From G963676095 sp963676095 (lineage in GTDB: Bacteria > Bacteroidota > Bacteroidia > Bacteroidales > Prolixibacteraceae), in contig OY781040.1 in assembly GCA_963676095.1 (NCBI GenBank), positions 7,068,001-7,132,000 of the forward strand: a stretch of DNA of 64,000 bases. Reading direction: 5' to 3'. Shown one piece after another: positions 1-8,727 of the stretch (position 1 is the stretch's first letter; each line of letters begins with the position of its first letter). The position numbers were made by a program, and so were the translations under genes. The notes beneath the pieces are model-generated. The model ran no database searches. It had not been told where the DNA came from and saw only the letters and a program-made list of their open reading frames with translations.

Positions 1-1
1 A

Positions 2-676
2 CTGGAAATCCTTGACAGAACGTTAAGGGATAAAATCAAAACAGAGCGTCTTACTTCCGGAAAAGTTATCGCCGCTTTCCCTGGAAATAAGCAGTTAAGG
101 CATAGAGGATATACAAAAATAATAAACGAAATAGCAGCAAAGTCATTTGGTAATTCTTTATTAAGATTCTTCAAGCCAGGCCAAACCGCAATAATTGGTC
201 TTTTAAGCATAGAAAAGCAAGAAGGAAAATCATTTCTGGCCAATCAATTAATCAATTACTATACGTCAATAGGATTTGATGTCCGTACAATTACCTGGCA
301 TGAAGACTTTTCCCCGAACTCGAAAGAATTTATAATGGCAGATAACTTTGGCGATCTAAGTAAAAATGGGGAAGGAGATATCCTGATTATCGAGTATCCG
401 CCATTACGAGAATTCACGGTACCTCAGTCACTATTAAAAAGAGCCAGCGTCAATCTTTTAGTTGCAAGGGCAAATCGTACATGGAAAGACACAGATAAAA
501 CAATTTATGCAAACCTTCTGGAAGAATCATCTTCTCCCATTTATTTTGTTTTAAATCAAACGAGGAAAGACGTAACGGAATATTTTACAGGCCTTTTGCC
601 TCCATATACGTTTGTAAGAAAATTTATATATCGTATTCTCCAATTAGGTTTCAGGGCAAACGAACTTGTAGATTAA
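2..676 (+). CDS. C-terminal part of Wzc/GumC-like polysaccharide chain-length protein with degenerate BY-kinase domain (5' truncated by window edge)
   Basis: The reading frame is open from base 2, so only the last 224 residues are seen. A P-loop-like segment (LLSIEKQEGKSF, about residues 67-78 of the visible part) and a Walker B-like segment (DILIIEYPP, about 126-134) match the order found in the tyrosine-kinase-like domain of Wzc/CapB proteins. These proteins sit in the inner membrane and control export and length of polysaccharides. The usual acidic pair of Walker B is altered (IEYPP instead of the common IDTPP) and no tyrosine-rich tail is present at the C-terminus, so autokinase activity is doubtful. 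The stop lies 4 bases before the O-antigen ligase-like gene, which fits an operon. The family call is inferred from motifs and context. Confidence 0.7.
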   Translation: MEILDRTLRDKIKTERLTSGKVIAAFPGNKQLRHRGYTKIINEIAAKSFGNSLLRFFKPGQTAIIGLLSIEKQEGKSFLANQLINYYTSIGFDVRTITWHEDFSPNSKEFIMADNFGDLSKNGEGDILIIEYPPLREFTVPQSLLKRASVNLLVARANRTWKDTDKTIYANLLEESSSPIYFVLNQTRKDVTEYFTGLLPPYTFVRKFIYRILQLGFRANELVD

Positions 677-680
677 TAGG

Positions 681-2153
681 ATGATAAGTGAAAATAAGTA
701 TATTAACTTTTTGCTGCATAGTGTGCCATATGCCGGGTTAATCTTTGGAATATCTATTTTCATCTATCTGAATTTTCATTTTGGGTTAGTCGTTTGCACG
801 GCCTTTTCATTATTACCCTTCATTCTATTGATCTTTGGTTTTTTGCTAAATTCACCTTATTGGATAATGATAATCATCGTCATCCTGAATTACTTCGTGA
901 TGGGATTGGGGCGTTACCTTCCTGTCCCTTCTATAGGGATAACAATGGATGCCTTATTTATTTTTGCAATTACGTCTCTTTTCCTGAAATCATGTTACAA
1001 ACCTGTTGACTGGAAGAATGCAAAAAACTTGTTCACTGCCGTTGCTGCCATCTGGCTAACTTACTGTGTAGCGGAAGTAACTAATCCATTATCTGTCTCC
1101 ACAAGAGCCTGGGCAACATCAGTTCGACTTATGTCTCTTTATCTATTCTTGATTGCTATTTTAGTTCCGGTAGTCTTTAGCAAATATAAAAATCTAAAAA
1201 GTTTTATTTCTATATGGTCTATCTTAACAGTACTGGCTGTTCTAAAGGCACTTTATCAAAAAGTTTTTGGATTCGATAGTGCAGAATTATATTGGTTATA
1301 TGTCGAAGGAAAAGCCAAGACTCATATCTTATCGACGGGAATCCGGTATTTCTCTTTTTTTACAGATGCTGCGAATTTCGGCTCTGGAATGGGACTTTCC
1401 ATGGTCGTTTTTTCAATCATCGGAATAAATGAGAAAAAATTAATATGGAAGATATATTATATCCTTGTCGGACTACTTGCCGGCTATGGGATGATGATTG
1501 CCGGAACACGCAGTTCCATGATTATTCCTTTTGCCGGTTTTACCTTGTACTTAATTCTGTCAAAAAATATAAAAGTGATCATATCGGGAGGAGTCTTGCT
1601 TATCTTTATTTTTTATTTTTTTGGATTTACAAAAATTGGGCAGGGGAATGCCGAAATCAGAAGAATGAGATCAGCATTCAATTTTGAACAAGATGCCTCT
1701 TTCAAAATCAGGATGGAAAACCAGGAAAAAATTCGGACCTATATGGCTGATAAACCGTTTGGCGTCGGAATTGGCCTGGGAGGCGGCAAGGCGCTTACAA
1801 ATGCGCCAACCCTTTTTACGGCCCAAATTCCAACCGATTCCTGGTTTGTTGTTCTTTGGGAGGAAACCGGCATTGTCGGATTAGTATTATATTTAAGTCT
1901 GTTTCTGTTTCTGATTGTAAAAGGAGGTTTGATGGCCATGTTTTTAGTAAAGAACCATCAACTTAAATTTCTGATGATCGCACTTGTTAGTGGCACTTTC
2001 GGGATACTTGTATCATCTTATAGCAACGAAGTTGTTGCCCAGTTCCCCAATGGTATTCTTATTTATATGTCCCTGGCTTTTGTATTTATGGGGAAAAAAT
2101 TCGATGCCGAAATTGAAGGAGCAGGACCTAAAGTGGCAGAACATGGAAAATAA
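681..2153 (+). CDS. O-antigen ligase / Wzy-like polysaccharide polymerase, multi-pass membrane protein
   Basis: The 490-residue protein is very hydrophobic, with roughly ten to twelve predicted membrane segments and a large polar loop around residues 320-400 that contains FGVGIGLGGGK and DSWFVVLWEETGIVG. This layout is typical of the O-antigen ligase/polymerase superfamily (RfaL/Wzy/ExoQ), whose members join lipid-linked repeat units in the periplasm. It follows the chain-length protein by 4 bases and overlaps the next glycosyltransferase start by 11 bases, so translation is probably coupled. The sequence does not decide between ligase and polymerase; a polymerase role fits better beside a Wzc-like protein and a Wzx flippase. 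Confidence 0.8.
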   Translation: MISENKYINFLLHSVPYAGLIFGISIFIYLNFHFGLVVCTAFSLLPFILLIFGFLLNSPYWIMIIIVILNYFVMGLGRYLPVPSIGITMDALFIFAITSLFLKSCYKPVDWKNAKNLFTAVAAIWLTYCVAEVTNPLSVSTRAWATSVRLMSLYLFLIAILVPVVFSKYKNLKSFISIWSILTVLAVLKALYQKVFGFDSAELYWLYVEGKAKTHILSTGIRYFSFFTDAANFGSGMGLSMVVFSIIGINEKKLIWKIYYILVGLLAGYGMMIAGTRSSMIIPFAGFTLYLILSKNIKVIISGGVLLIFIFYFFGFTKIGQGNAEIRRMRSAFNFEQDASFKIRMENQEKIRTYMADKPFGVGIGLGGGKALTNAPTLFTAQIPTDSWFVVLWEETGIVGLVLYLSLFLFLIVKGGLMAMFLVKNHQLKFLMIALVSGTFGILVSSYSNEVVAQFPNGILIYMSLAFVFMGKKFDAEIEGAGPKVAEHGK

Positions 2154-3057
2154 TCCTTTGGTATCGGTTATAACCGTGAATTACAACGGGCTGAAGGATA
2201 CCTGCGAAATGCTCGATTCAATCATTCGTTATGTGCCTTTTTCTTATGAATTGATTGTGGTTGACAACGCTTCCAAAGAAGACGAGGCCTCTAAAATAAA
2301 ACAAAATTATCCGGACGTTATCTGCATCAGAAGCGAGAAAAACCTGGGATTTGCAGGAGGAAATAATCTCGGACTAAAAAAGGCAAAAGGGAAATATTTG
2401 TTGTTGCTGAACAACGACACCTTTATCACAGATAACTCAATTACCCATCTTTTGGAAAGACTGGAGTCAGACCCTTCCATTGGAGGAGTTTCTCCAAAGA
2501 TCAAATTTGCCTTTTCTCCTGATATAATCCAGTTTGCCGGGTGCACTCCCCTATCTCCTGTTACATTAAGGAATAAACAAACCGGGATAGGACAAGTTGA
2601 CCGGGGACAGTTTGATTCGGCCTCTCCCACCCCGTTTCTCCATGGAGCAGCCATGATGATAAAAAAGGAGGTCATCCGGGAAGTCGGGTTAATGCCTGAA
2701 ATCTATTTTTTATATTACGAGGAACTGGACTGGTGTACACGGATGAAACAATCTGGCTATACTTTATATTATGAACCCCGGAGTTTCGTCTATCATAAGG
2801 AAAGTCAAAGTACAGGGGCAAACAGCCCGTTAAAGGTTTTTTACATGACGCGCAACCGGATGCTCTACGCGGCCCGGAACCTGAAAGGAATAACCAAACC
2901 GGTAGCCATTATTTACCAGTCGGCTGTGGCCCTGGCAAAAAACAGCCTCCAAAATTTAATCAGGGGAAGAACAGATCTTGTTATTGCGCAAATAAAAGGC
3001 GTTATTGCTTTTTTTCGTTTAAAAAACAAATATTTAAATCAAAAATGGGACTCCTAA
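2143..3057 (+). CDS. Glycosyltransferase family 2 (rhamnosyltransferase-like)
   Basis: A GT-A fold glycosyltransferase of about 304 residues. It begins with PLVSVITVNYNG, followed by VVDNAS, NLGFAGGNN and the nucleotide-sugar/metal site LLLNNDTF, then YEELDWCTR, the usual acceptor-side motif of the WcaA/rhamnosyltransferase type. The start at 2143 is chosen because homologous proteins begin just before VSVITVNYNG; an upstream in-frame start at 1984 would add about 53 residues that only reflect the overlapping polymerase gene. It overlaps that gene by 11 bases. The donor sugar cannot be told from sequence. It likely adds one residue of the repeat unit on the cytoplasmic side. Confidence 0.85.
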   Translation: MENNPLVSVITVNYNGLKDTCEMLDSIIRYVPFSYELIVVDNASKEDEASKIKQNYPDVICIRSEKNLGFAGGNNLGLKKAKGKYLLLLNNDTFITDNSITHLLERLESDPSIGGVSPKIKFAFSPDIIQFAGCTPLSPVTLRNKQTGIGQVDRGQFDSASPTPFLHGAAMMIKKEVIREVGLMPEIYFLYYEELDWCTRMKQSGYTLYYEPRSFVYHKESQSTGANSPLKVFYMTRNRMLYAARNLKGITKPVAIIYQSAVALAKNSLQNLIRGRTDLVIAQIKGVIAFFRLKNKYLNQKWDS

Positions 3058-4208
3058 AAATGACAGACATTATTGACAAGACTTTGTTTTTATATCTCGG
3101 AATCTCTGTAATCTATCTTTTTATATTTGCGGTCTTTTCAAGGTTCAAAAGGACAGACAGGTACCCGCAATCGAAAGTGTACCACCGGGTCCTTGTACTA
3201 TTCCCGGCTTACCGGGAAGATAACGTCATTGAATCCTCTTTACGTTCCTTCCTTGCACAGGAATACCCGAGGGAATCCTATGAGGTCATGGTCATATCCG
3301 ATCAAATGGAAGAGGTGACCAACCAACAGCTGGAGAAATTGCCCATCCGCCTGATCAGGGCAAATTATGAGAATAGTTCCAAAGCGAAAGCATTAAATCT
3401 GGCCATCGATTCCCTGAAAAACGAACATTACGATATCGTCGTGATTATGGATGCGGACAACATCGTAGAACATAATTTTCTGCAGGAAATAAACAATGCC
3501 TACCATTCCGGGGTAATGGCCATGCAGGCGCACAGGAAGGCAAAAAATACGGATACGGATATGGCCATCCTGGATGCTGCCAGTGAAGAAATGAATAATG
3601 CCTATTTCCGGAAAGGACATGTATTCGCCGGGTTATCTTCAGCTCTAAGCGGCTCGGGCATGGCTTTTGACTACTCCTGGTTCTGTGAGAATATTAAGAT
3701 GATATCCTCCTCCGGCGAAGATAAAGAATTGGAAGTACTTCTGTTAAAACAGCGGATATACATCGATTACCTGGATCACGTGGTTGTTCTGGATGAAAAA
3801 ATAAAAAGTTCTGCTGCTTTTTACAAGCAAAGACAGAGATGGCTGGCTGCCCAGTTCGGCTCTTTAAAAAAGGCTGTTTCCGACCTACCATCGGCAATAT
3901 TTTCAGGCAACCTGGACTACACCAATAAATTGTTGCAATGGATGATGTTACCCCGTTTATTGTTACTGGGATTCATCACCATATTATGTATAACCATGCT
4001 TTTTATTAAAATTGAATGGGCGATAAAATGGTGGGGGCTCCTGTTTCTTTTATTTATTACTTTTGGACTGGCTATCCCCAGGGAATTGGACAATAAACGA
4101 CTGGAAAAAGCAGTCCGCAAAATTCCATGGCTGTTTGTTTTAATGTTTATCAATCTGTTCAAATTAAAAGGGGCCAATAAAAAATTTGTTCATACAGAAC
4201 ATAATTGA
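3045..4208 (+). CDS. Membrane glycosyltransferase family 2, processive-type (cellulose/hyaluronan synthase-like)
   Basis: A 387-residue GT2 protein with an N-terminal membrane helix, a cytoplasmic GT-A domain and a C-terminal cluster of membrane helices (about residues 300-350). PAYREDNVIES marks the nucleotide pocket, MDADN the DxD-like motif and KQRQRW the Q-x-x-R-W motif known from processive beta-glycosyltransferases. The start could be 3045, which overlaps the preceding gene by 13 bases, or the ATG at 3060, which lies just after its stop; no strong ribosome site decides between them. Position in the cluster suggests it builds or extends the polysaccharide backbone. Processivity is inference from the QRQRW motif. 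Confidence 0.82.
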   Translation: MGLLKMTDIIDKTLFLYLGISVIYLFIFAVFSRFKRTDRYPQSKVYHRVLVLFPAYREDNVIESSLRSFLAQEYPRESYEVMVISDQMEEVTNQQLEKLPIRLIRANYENSSKAKALNLAIDSLKNEHYDIVVIMDADNIVEHNFLQEINNAYHSGVMAMQAHRKAKNTDTDMAILDAASEEMNNAYFRKGHVFAGLSSALSGSGMAFDYSWFCENIKMISSSGEDKELEVLLLKQRIYIDYLDHVVVLDEKIKSSAAFYKQRQRWLAAQFGSLKKAVSDLPSAIFSGNLDYTNKLLQWMMLPRLLLLGFITILCITMLFIKIEWAIKWWGLLFLLFITFGLAIPRELDNKRLEKAVRKIPWLFVLMFINLFKLKGANKKFVHTEHN

Positions 4209-4261
4209 AGATTTTGTTGTATGTTTTATGTCAACTTATTAAATCAACAAAAAATCGGTCA

Positions 4262-5221
4262 ATGAAAAAGCCAAAAGTCAGTATTATTATTCCGGTATAT
4301 AATACCGAAGCCTTTGTGAAAGACACCATCCTGAGCATTTTGAACCAGTCGCTCCGGGATTCCGAGGTTATCGTGATCAACGATGGATCCACGGATAACA
4401 GTTTGTCCGTAATCGGGAAGCTGGCGGAAAAAGATCACCGGATACAGATCTATTCGCAGGAAAACCAAGGGTTATCTGCAGCCAGAAATGCCGGAATAAT
4501 ACATGCTAACGGTAAATATATATACTTCATGGACAGCGACGATCTTTTAGATCCGGATGCCCTGGAAGAATGTGTAAAAAAGTGTGAAGCGAACAACCTG
4601 GACTTCCTTTTCTTTGATGCGGAAACCTTCAGTGATGACAAACAATTCGATTGCTCTGTTTACGATTACTACAGGGCCAGACATGTAGAAGACCGGGTTT
4701 ATTCAGGGGAAGAGATCCTTAACATCCTGATCGATAAAAAAATTTACAAAGCCTCCGTTTGCTTAAGTATTATCCGGTTGGATTATTTAAACCGGATCGG
4801 TTTGAAATTTTATCCCGGGATCATCCATGAAGACGAATTGTTTTCCGGACTGCTTTATATTCAGGCCGGCAGAGTCGGATGTATCCCGGTACCCTATTTC
4901 AAAAGAAGGGCAAGGTCGGGATCTATAACAACCAAAGCATATTCCTTCAAAAACATAAACAGTTACCTACAGGTTGCTGAACAGCTTAAAACCTTTTTAG
5001 TGCGCAGTACCTCCGCCAATACAAAAAAATCGACGAGTAAATTGATCTTTTTTATCCTGGACCCGTCGATCTACAATGCCCGGGTATTACCGTTGCACGA
5101 AAGGATGAATGTATTACGGACCTGCATACAAAAATCATTTTTCCGGTTTATCAGTTTAAAAAGCCTGATTGTTTTATTATTTCCGGTTACGATAAGCATA
5201 AAAGCATTCTTTAAAAAATAA
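4262..5221 (+). CDS. Glycosyltransferase family 2 (capsule/exopolysaccharide type)
   Basis: A 319-residue GT2 enzyme. It starts MKKPKVSIIIPVYN, has VINDGSTDNS at about residues 43-52 and MDSDDLL at about 90-96, all typical of family 2 transferases with a GT-A fold. The start at 4262 is preferred over an upstream ATG at 4205 because family members begin a few residues before VSIIIPVYN. It lies 53 bases after the previous stop and 6 bases before the flippase gene. The C-terminal 30 residues are hydrophobic (LIVLLFPVTI), which suggests membrane association. Substrate is not predictable. Confidence 0.85.
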   Translation: MKKPKVSIIIPVYNTEAFVKDTILSILNQSLRDSEVIVINDGSTDNSLSVIGKLAEKDHRIQIYSQENQGLSAARNAGIIHANGKYIYFMDSDDLLDPDALEECVKKCEANNLDFLFFDAETFSDDKQFDCSVYDYYRARHVEDRVYSGEEILNILIDKKIYKASVCLSIIRLDYLNRIGLKFYPGIIHEDELFSGLLYIQAGRVGCIPVPYFKRRARSGSITTKAYSFKNINSYLQVAEQLKTFLVRSTSANTKKSTSKLIFFILDPSIYNARVLPLHERMNVLRTCIQKSFFRFISLKSLIVLLFPVTISIKAFFKK

Positions 5222-5227
5222 AAACAG

Positions 5228-6691
5228 ATGCCTTCCTCCACCAAGAAACAATTGCTATCCGGCATTACCTATACCGCTATTTCAAAATATATCGGGATAG
5301 TTATATCGTTGATTGTCTCCGGAATACTGGCCAGGTTGATCAGCCCGAAGGATTTCGGGATTGTTACAATCGCCACGGTCATTATTTCATTTTTCGGAAT
5401 TTTCAGTGATTTGGGGATAGCTCCGGCAATTATCCAAAACAAAGAACTCTCCAAAAAAGACCTTTCCAATATTTTCTCATTTACAGTATGGTCCGGATTG
5501 TTCTTATCGGCTTGCTTCTTCTTTGCTTCCTGGCTGATAGCAGATTATTACCAGACCGATATCTTGCTCCCCATTTGCCAGGTTTTGGCTTCAAACCTGT
5601 TGTTCTCCACGTTAAACATCGTTCCCAATGCCCTGTTAATGAAAAACAAGGAATTTAAATACATCGCCTACCGGAGCCTTAGCGTCCAGCTAATCGGAGG
5701 ATTGGTTTCGGTCATCGCTGCTTTAATGGGGGCCGGGTTATATGCCTTGTTAATCAATCCTGTTTTTTCAAGTATTGTCATATTTATTATCAGCTACCGG
5801 AAATATCCTCAACGGTTAAGATGGACAGCAGGCCTTTCGTCGATAAATAAAATTTTTCAGTTCTCCGCTTACCAGTTTCTTTTTAATGTGATCAATTTTT
5901 TCAGCAGAAACCTGGACAAATTACTGATTGGCAAATATATGGGATTATCGCCGCTGGGATACTACGATAAATCATACCGGTTGATGATGCTTCCCCTGCA
6001 AAATATTACCCATGTGATCACGCCGGTTATGCATCCTGTTTTTTCTGAATTTCAAAATGATTTAAAACATTTGTCCTGGTCTTATTTAAAGATTGTCAGG
6101 TTGCTCGCTTTTCTGGGGCTTTCGCTATCAGTCTTTTTATGGTTTAGCGCCAGGGAACTGATCCTGTTGATTTTTGGCAACCAATGGGAAAAGTCAGTTC
6201 CGGTATTTCAGATCCTTTCAATAACCGTTGGCATCCAGATTATCTTATCGACGTCAGGATCAATCTTCCAGGCAGCGAATGATACGAAAAATCTGTTCAT
6301 AAGCGGCTTTTTATCCGCCATACTGAATATAACAGGCATGCTGACCGGGATATTCTTTTTTAAAACCCTGGAAGCAGTGGCCTGGGGAATTTGCATCTCG
6401 TTTATAATCAATTTTGTCCAGTGCTACTGGATGATGTACAAATTTACATTCAAAATCAGTTTGCTTCATTTCTGGAGACAGTTTTCTTCTCCTGTTATTT
6501 TATGCTTAATACAGCTCGGCGCATTGTACCTGTTGTCCCTTCTTGTAAATAACATGAACCTGATTATCAGCTTTGCACTAAAAGGACTGGTATTTGCGGG
6601 TTTAAGTCTTTTATATATACAATTAACAAAAGAATATGACCTTTGGGGGCAAATAAGTTCTTACCTGACCAAGTTAAAAAAATCAAGCTAA
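5228..6691 (+). CDS. Wzx-type polysaccharide flippase (MOP superfamily, WzxC/TuaB-like)
   Basis: This 487-residue integral membrane protein has about twelve to fourteen hydrophobic segments. Its N-terminal region (ISKYIGIVISLIVSGILAR, then ISPKDFGIVTIATV) and the internal GKYMGLSPLGYYDKSYR are typical of the PST/WzxC branch of the MOP exporter superfamily. Such proteins turn the undecaprenyl-linked repeat unit across the inner membrane. It sits inside the glycosyltransferase run, 6 bases after the preceding gene, which supports a Wzx/Wzy-dependent assembly route together with the polymerase at 681 and the chain-length protein at the left edge. Confidence 0.9.
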   Translation: MPSSTKKQLLSGITYTAISKYIGIVISLIVSGILARLISPKDFGIVTIATVIISFFGIFSDLGIAPAIIQNKELSKKDLSNIFSFTVWSGLFLSACFFFASWLIADYYQTDILLPICQVLASNLLFSTLNIVPNALLMKNKEFKYIAYRSLSVQLIGGLVSVIAALMGAGLYALLINPVFSSIVIFIISYRKYPQRLRWTAGLSSINKIFQFSAYQFLFNVINFFSRNLDKLLIGKYMGLSPLGYYDKSYRLMMLPLQNITHVITPVMHPVFSEFQNDLKHLSWSYLKIVRLLAFLGLSLSVFLWFSARELILLIFGNQWEKSVPVFQILSITVGIQIILSTSGSIFQAANDTKNLFISGFLSAILNITGMLTGIFFFKTLEAVAWGICISFIINFVQCYWMMYKFTFKISLLHFWRQFSSPVILCLIQLGALYLLSLLVNNMNLIISFALKGLVFAGLSLLYIQLTKEYDLWGQISSYLTKLKKSS

Positions 6692-6725
6692 TTCATTATA
6701 TTTACATAAAAAACATTGGAAATTG

Positions 6726-7862
6726 ATGAAAGGATTATTTCTTGTTTTCCATGGATTCGGAGCAACCAATGCCGGAATTAGTAAAAAAATAATATCCCAG
6801 AAAAAAGCATTAGAATCATGTGGACTGGATGTTAATTTATGTTACATGACTATTGATCAAAACGGATATCATAAAAGAATGATAGATGACCGTGTCCTTG
6901 AAAATTATGGTTCAGGTGTAACTGCAAAAATTAAAAAGAGGATTTCATACTCGGTACTTTTTAAGTATATATTAAACAATAACATCAACCTGCTTTATAT
7001 AAGATCTTTTCATAATACGAACCCTGTCCTTTTACATTTTTTAAAAAAGATACGACGATCAAATATTAAAACAATTATGGAAATTCCTACATATCCATAT
7101 GACCAGGAGTACCAAAATGTTCCAGTATCAGACAGGATCCGTTTCTGTATGGATAAGTTATTTCGCAAAAGAATGTCCCGTTATATCTCTCATATCGTTA
7201 CTTTTTCCAACGAAAAATATATATTTGGGATTCCCACAATTAACATATCCAATGGCGTTGATTTTGACCTGATAAAACTAAAAACAAAGGTAAATGCGAA
7301 TCCAACACTTTTGCACCTGATAGGAGTTGCAGAAATCCACTTCTGGCATGGATTTGACCGGGTATTGGAAGGTATGGCTGTATATTACAAGGAACACCAC
7401 TCAATAATCGTTACCTTCGATATAATCGGAGATGGAGTTCCTGATGAAATAGCAAAATTAAAGGCCATAACCTCCGTGAACCAATTGGGAAGCTATGTCC
7501 GCTTTCATGGCTCCAAATCAGGAAAAGAGCTGGATCAATTATTTGAAGAAGCAGACATGGGAATCGCCAGCCTGGGAAGGCATCGCAGTAATATCAAATT
7601 CATAAAACCGCTAAAGAACCGAGAATATGCTGCCAGAGGAATCCCGTTTGTATATTCTGAAATAGATGATGACTTTGAAGAAATGCCTTATATAATGAAA
7701 GCTCCGGCAAGCGATTCGCCGCTAAATATTGAAGATGTCGTAAAATTCTTTTACAGTAATAAATTCGAACCTTTTGAAATAAGAAAAACAATTGAGGAAA
7801 AACTCTCCTGGAAGGTACAGATGAAAAAAGTTATTGATACTGTATTTGTCAGTGAAGTATAA
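6726..7862 (+). CDS. Glycosyltransferase, GT4/GT-B-like
   Basis: A 378-residue protein that resembles GT-B glycosyltransferases: an N-terminal Rossmann half with FHGFGATNAGISKK, a central linker with ISNGVDFD, and a C-terminal half with LIGVAEIHFWHGFDRVLEG, FDIIGDG and ASLGRHRSNI. The canonical EX7E motif is weak, so this is a divergent member. An ATG at 6726 is used; the preceding TTG at 6723 is in frame but unlikely. It follows the flippase by 34 bases and precedes another GT2 by 17 bases. Bases here are somewhat more A/T-rich than in the genes on either side, which could reflect acquisition from elsewhere, though that is only an impression. Confidence 0.75.
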   Translation: MKGLFLVFHGFGATNAGISKKIISQKKALESCGLDVNLCYMTIDQNGYHKRMIDDRVLENYGSGVTAKIKKRISYSVLFKYILNNNINLLYIRSFHNTNPVLLHFLKKIRRSNIKTIMEIPTYPYDQEYQNVPVSDRIRFCMDKLFRKRMSRYISHIVTFSNEKYIFGIPTINISNGVDFDLIKLKTKVNANPTLLHLIGVAEIHFWHGFDRVLEGMAVYYKEHHSIIVTFDIIGDGVPDEIAKLKAITSVNQLGSYVRFHGSKSGKELDQLFEEADMGIASLGRHRSNIKFIKPLKNREYAARGIPFVYSEIDDDFEEMPYIMKAPASDSPLNIEDVVKFFYSNKFEPFEIRKTIEEKLSWKVQMKKVIDTVFVSEV

Positions 7863-7879
7863 TTTGAAAGCTGGTCATT

Positions 7880-8668
7880 ATGGAAGAAGAGCTTGTTATT
7901 TTTGATGAAATCACCCTTTTAATAACCCATTATAACAGGAGCCACTCGCTGGAAAGGTTGCTTAATGCTTTTGAAAATGAGAAAATCCGTTTTAAAGAAA
8001 TTGTGGTCTCCGATGACGGCAGCAAGCCGGAACATTTAAACCGGTTAAAGGAACTTGAGGGAAAATATAAGCTGAGAATTATTTATTCCGACAAAAACCG
8101 GGGGTTGGCAAACAATATAAACAAGGGACAAGCTGTAATCACAACTCCTTATACATTGTATGTTCAGGAAGATTTCGTACCAACCGGAAAGTTTCCACGA
8201 AGCCTGAAAGACGGATGGGTGTTAATGAAAGAAAAACCGGATCTGGACCTTGTCCGCTTTTATGCCTACAAAAAATATCCTTACCGGAGACCTTTGAAAA
8301 ATGAATTTTCAGAAATGGAGTTTCATTTTTGGCGCCCTAACTTTTGGCAGTTTTATTGTTACAGCGATCATCCCCATCTTCGAAGAAATAACTTCACTGA
8401 AAAATTCGGAAAGTACAAGGAAGGCATTAGTTCGGATAAAGCAGAATATTTAATGATGATCTCGTTCCTCAAAAAAAAGGGAAAAGCAATTATTCATGAA
8501 GATTACCAGGGAATCTTCGACCAGAAAAATGACTCGCAGGAACCAAGCCAGGTCGGCAGAAAAGAATTTAAGAAATACATTCAGCTGACCGACTTTTTCC
8601 TGGTCAAAATAATCAGGACGATACACCGGAACCTGAAATTCCGTTTCGATTATCTACGTCCTTTATAA
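7880..8668 (+). CDS. Glycosyltransferase family 2
   Basis: A compact 262-residue GT2 enzyme. ITLLITHYNRSHSLERLL forms the first beta-strand and helix, VVSDDGSKPEHL the nucleotide-binding segment, and YVQEDFVP replaces the usual DxD region. Family members of this length usually carry only the catalytic domain, as here. It lies 17 bases downstream of the preceding GT-B gene in the same operon-like run. Acceptor and donor are unknown. Confidence 0.8.
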   Translation: MEEELVIFDEITLLITHYNRSHSLERLLNAFENEKIRFKEIVVSDDGSKPEHLNRLKELEGKYKLRIIYSDKNRGLANNINKGQAVITTPYTLYVQEDFVPTGKFPRSLKDGWVLMKEKPDLDLVRFYAYKKYPYRRPLKNEFSEMEFHFWRPNFWQFYCYSDHPHLRRNNFTEKFGKYKEGISSDKAEYLMMISFLKKKGKAIIHEDYQGIFDQKNDSQEPSQVGRKEFKKYIQLTDFFLVKIIRTIHRNLKFRFDYLRPL

Positions 8669-8727
8669 AAAGTTGAAGAGAGCTATATAAACTTAATTTC
8701 TAAGTTCTACTTTACCAATTACCTGTT

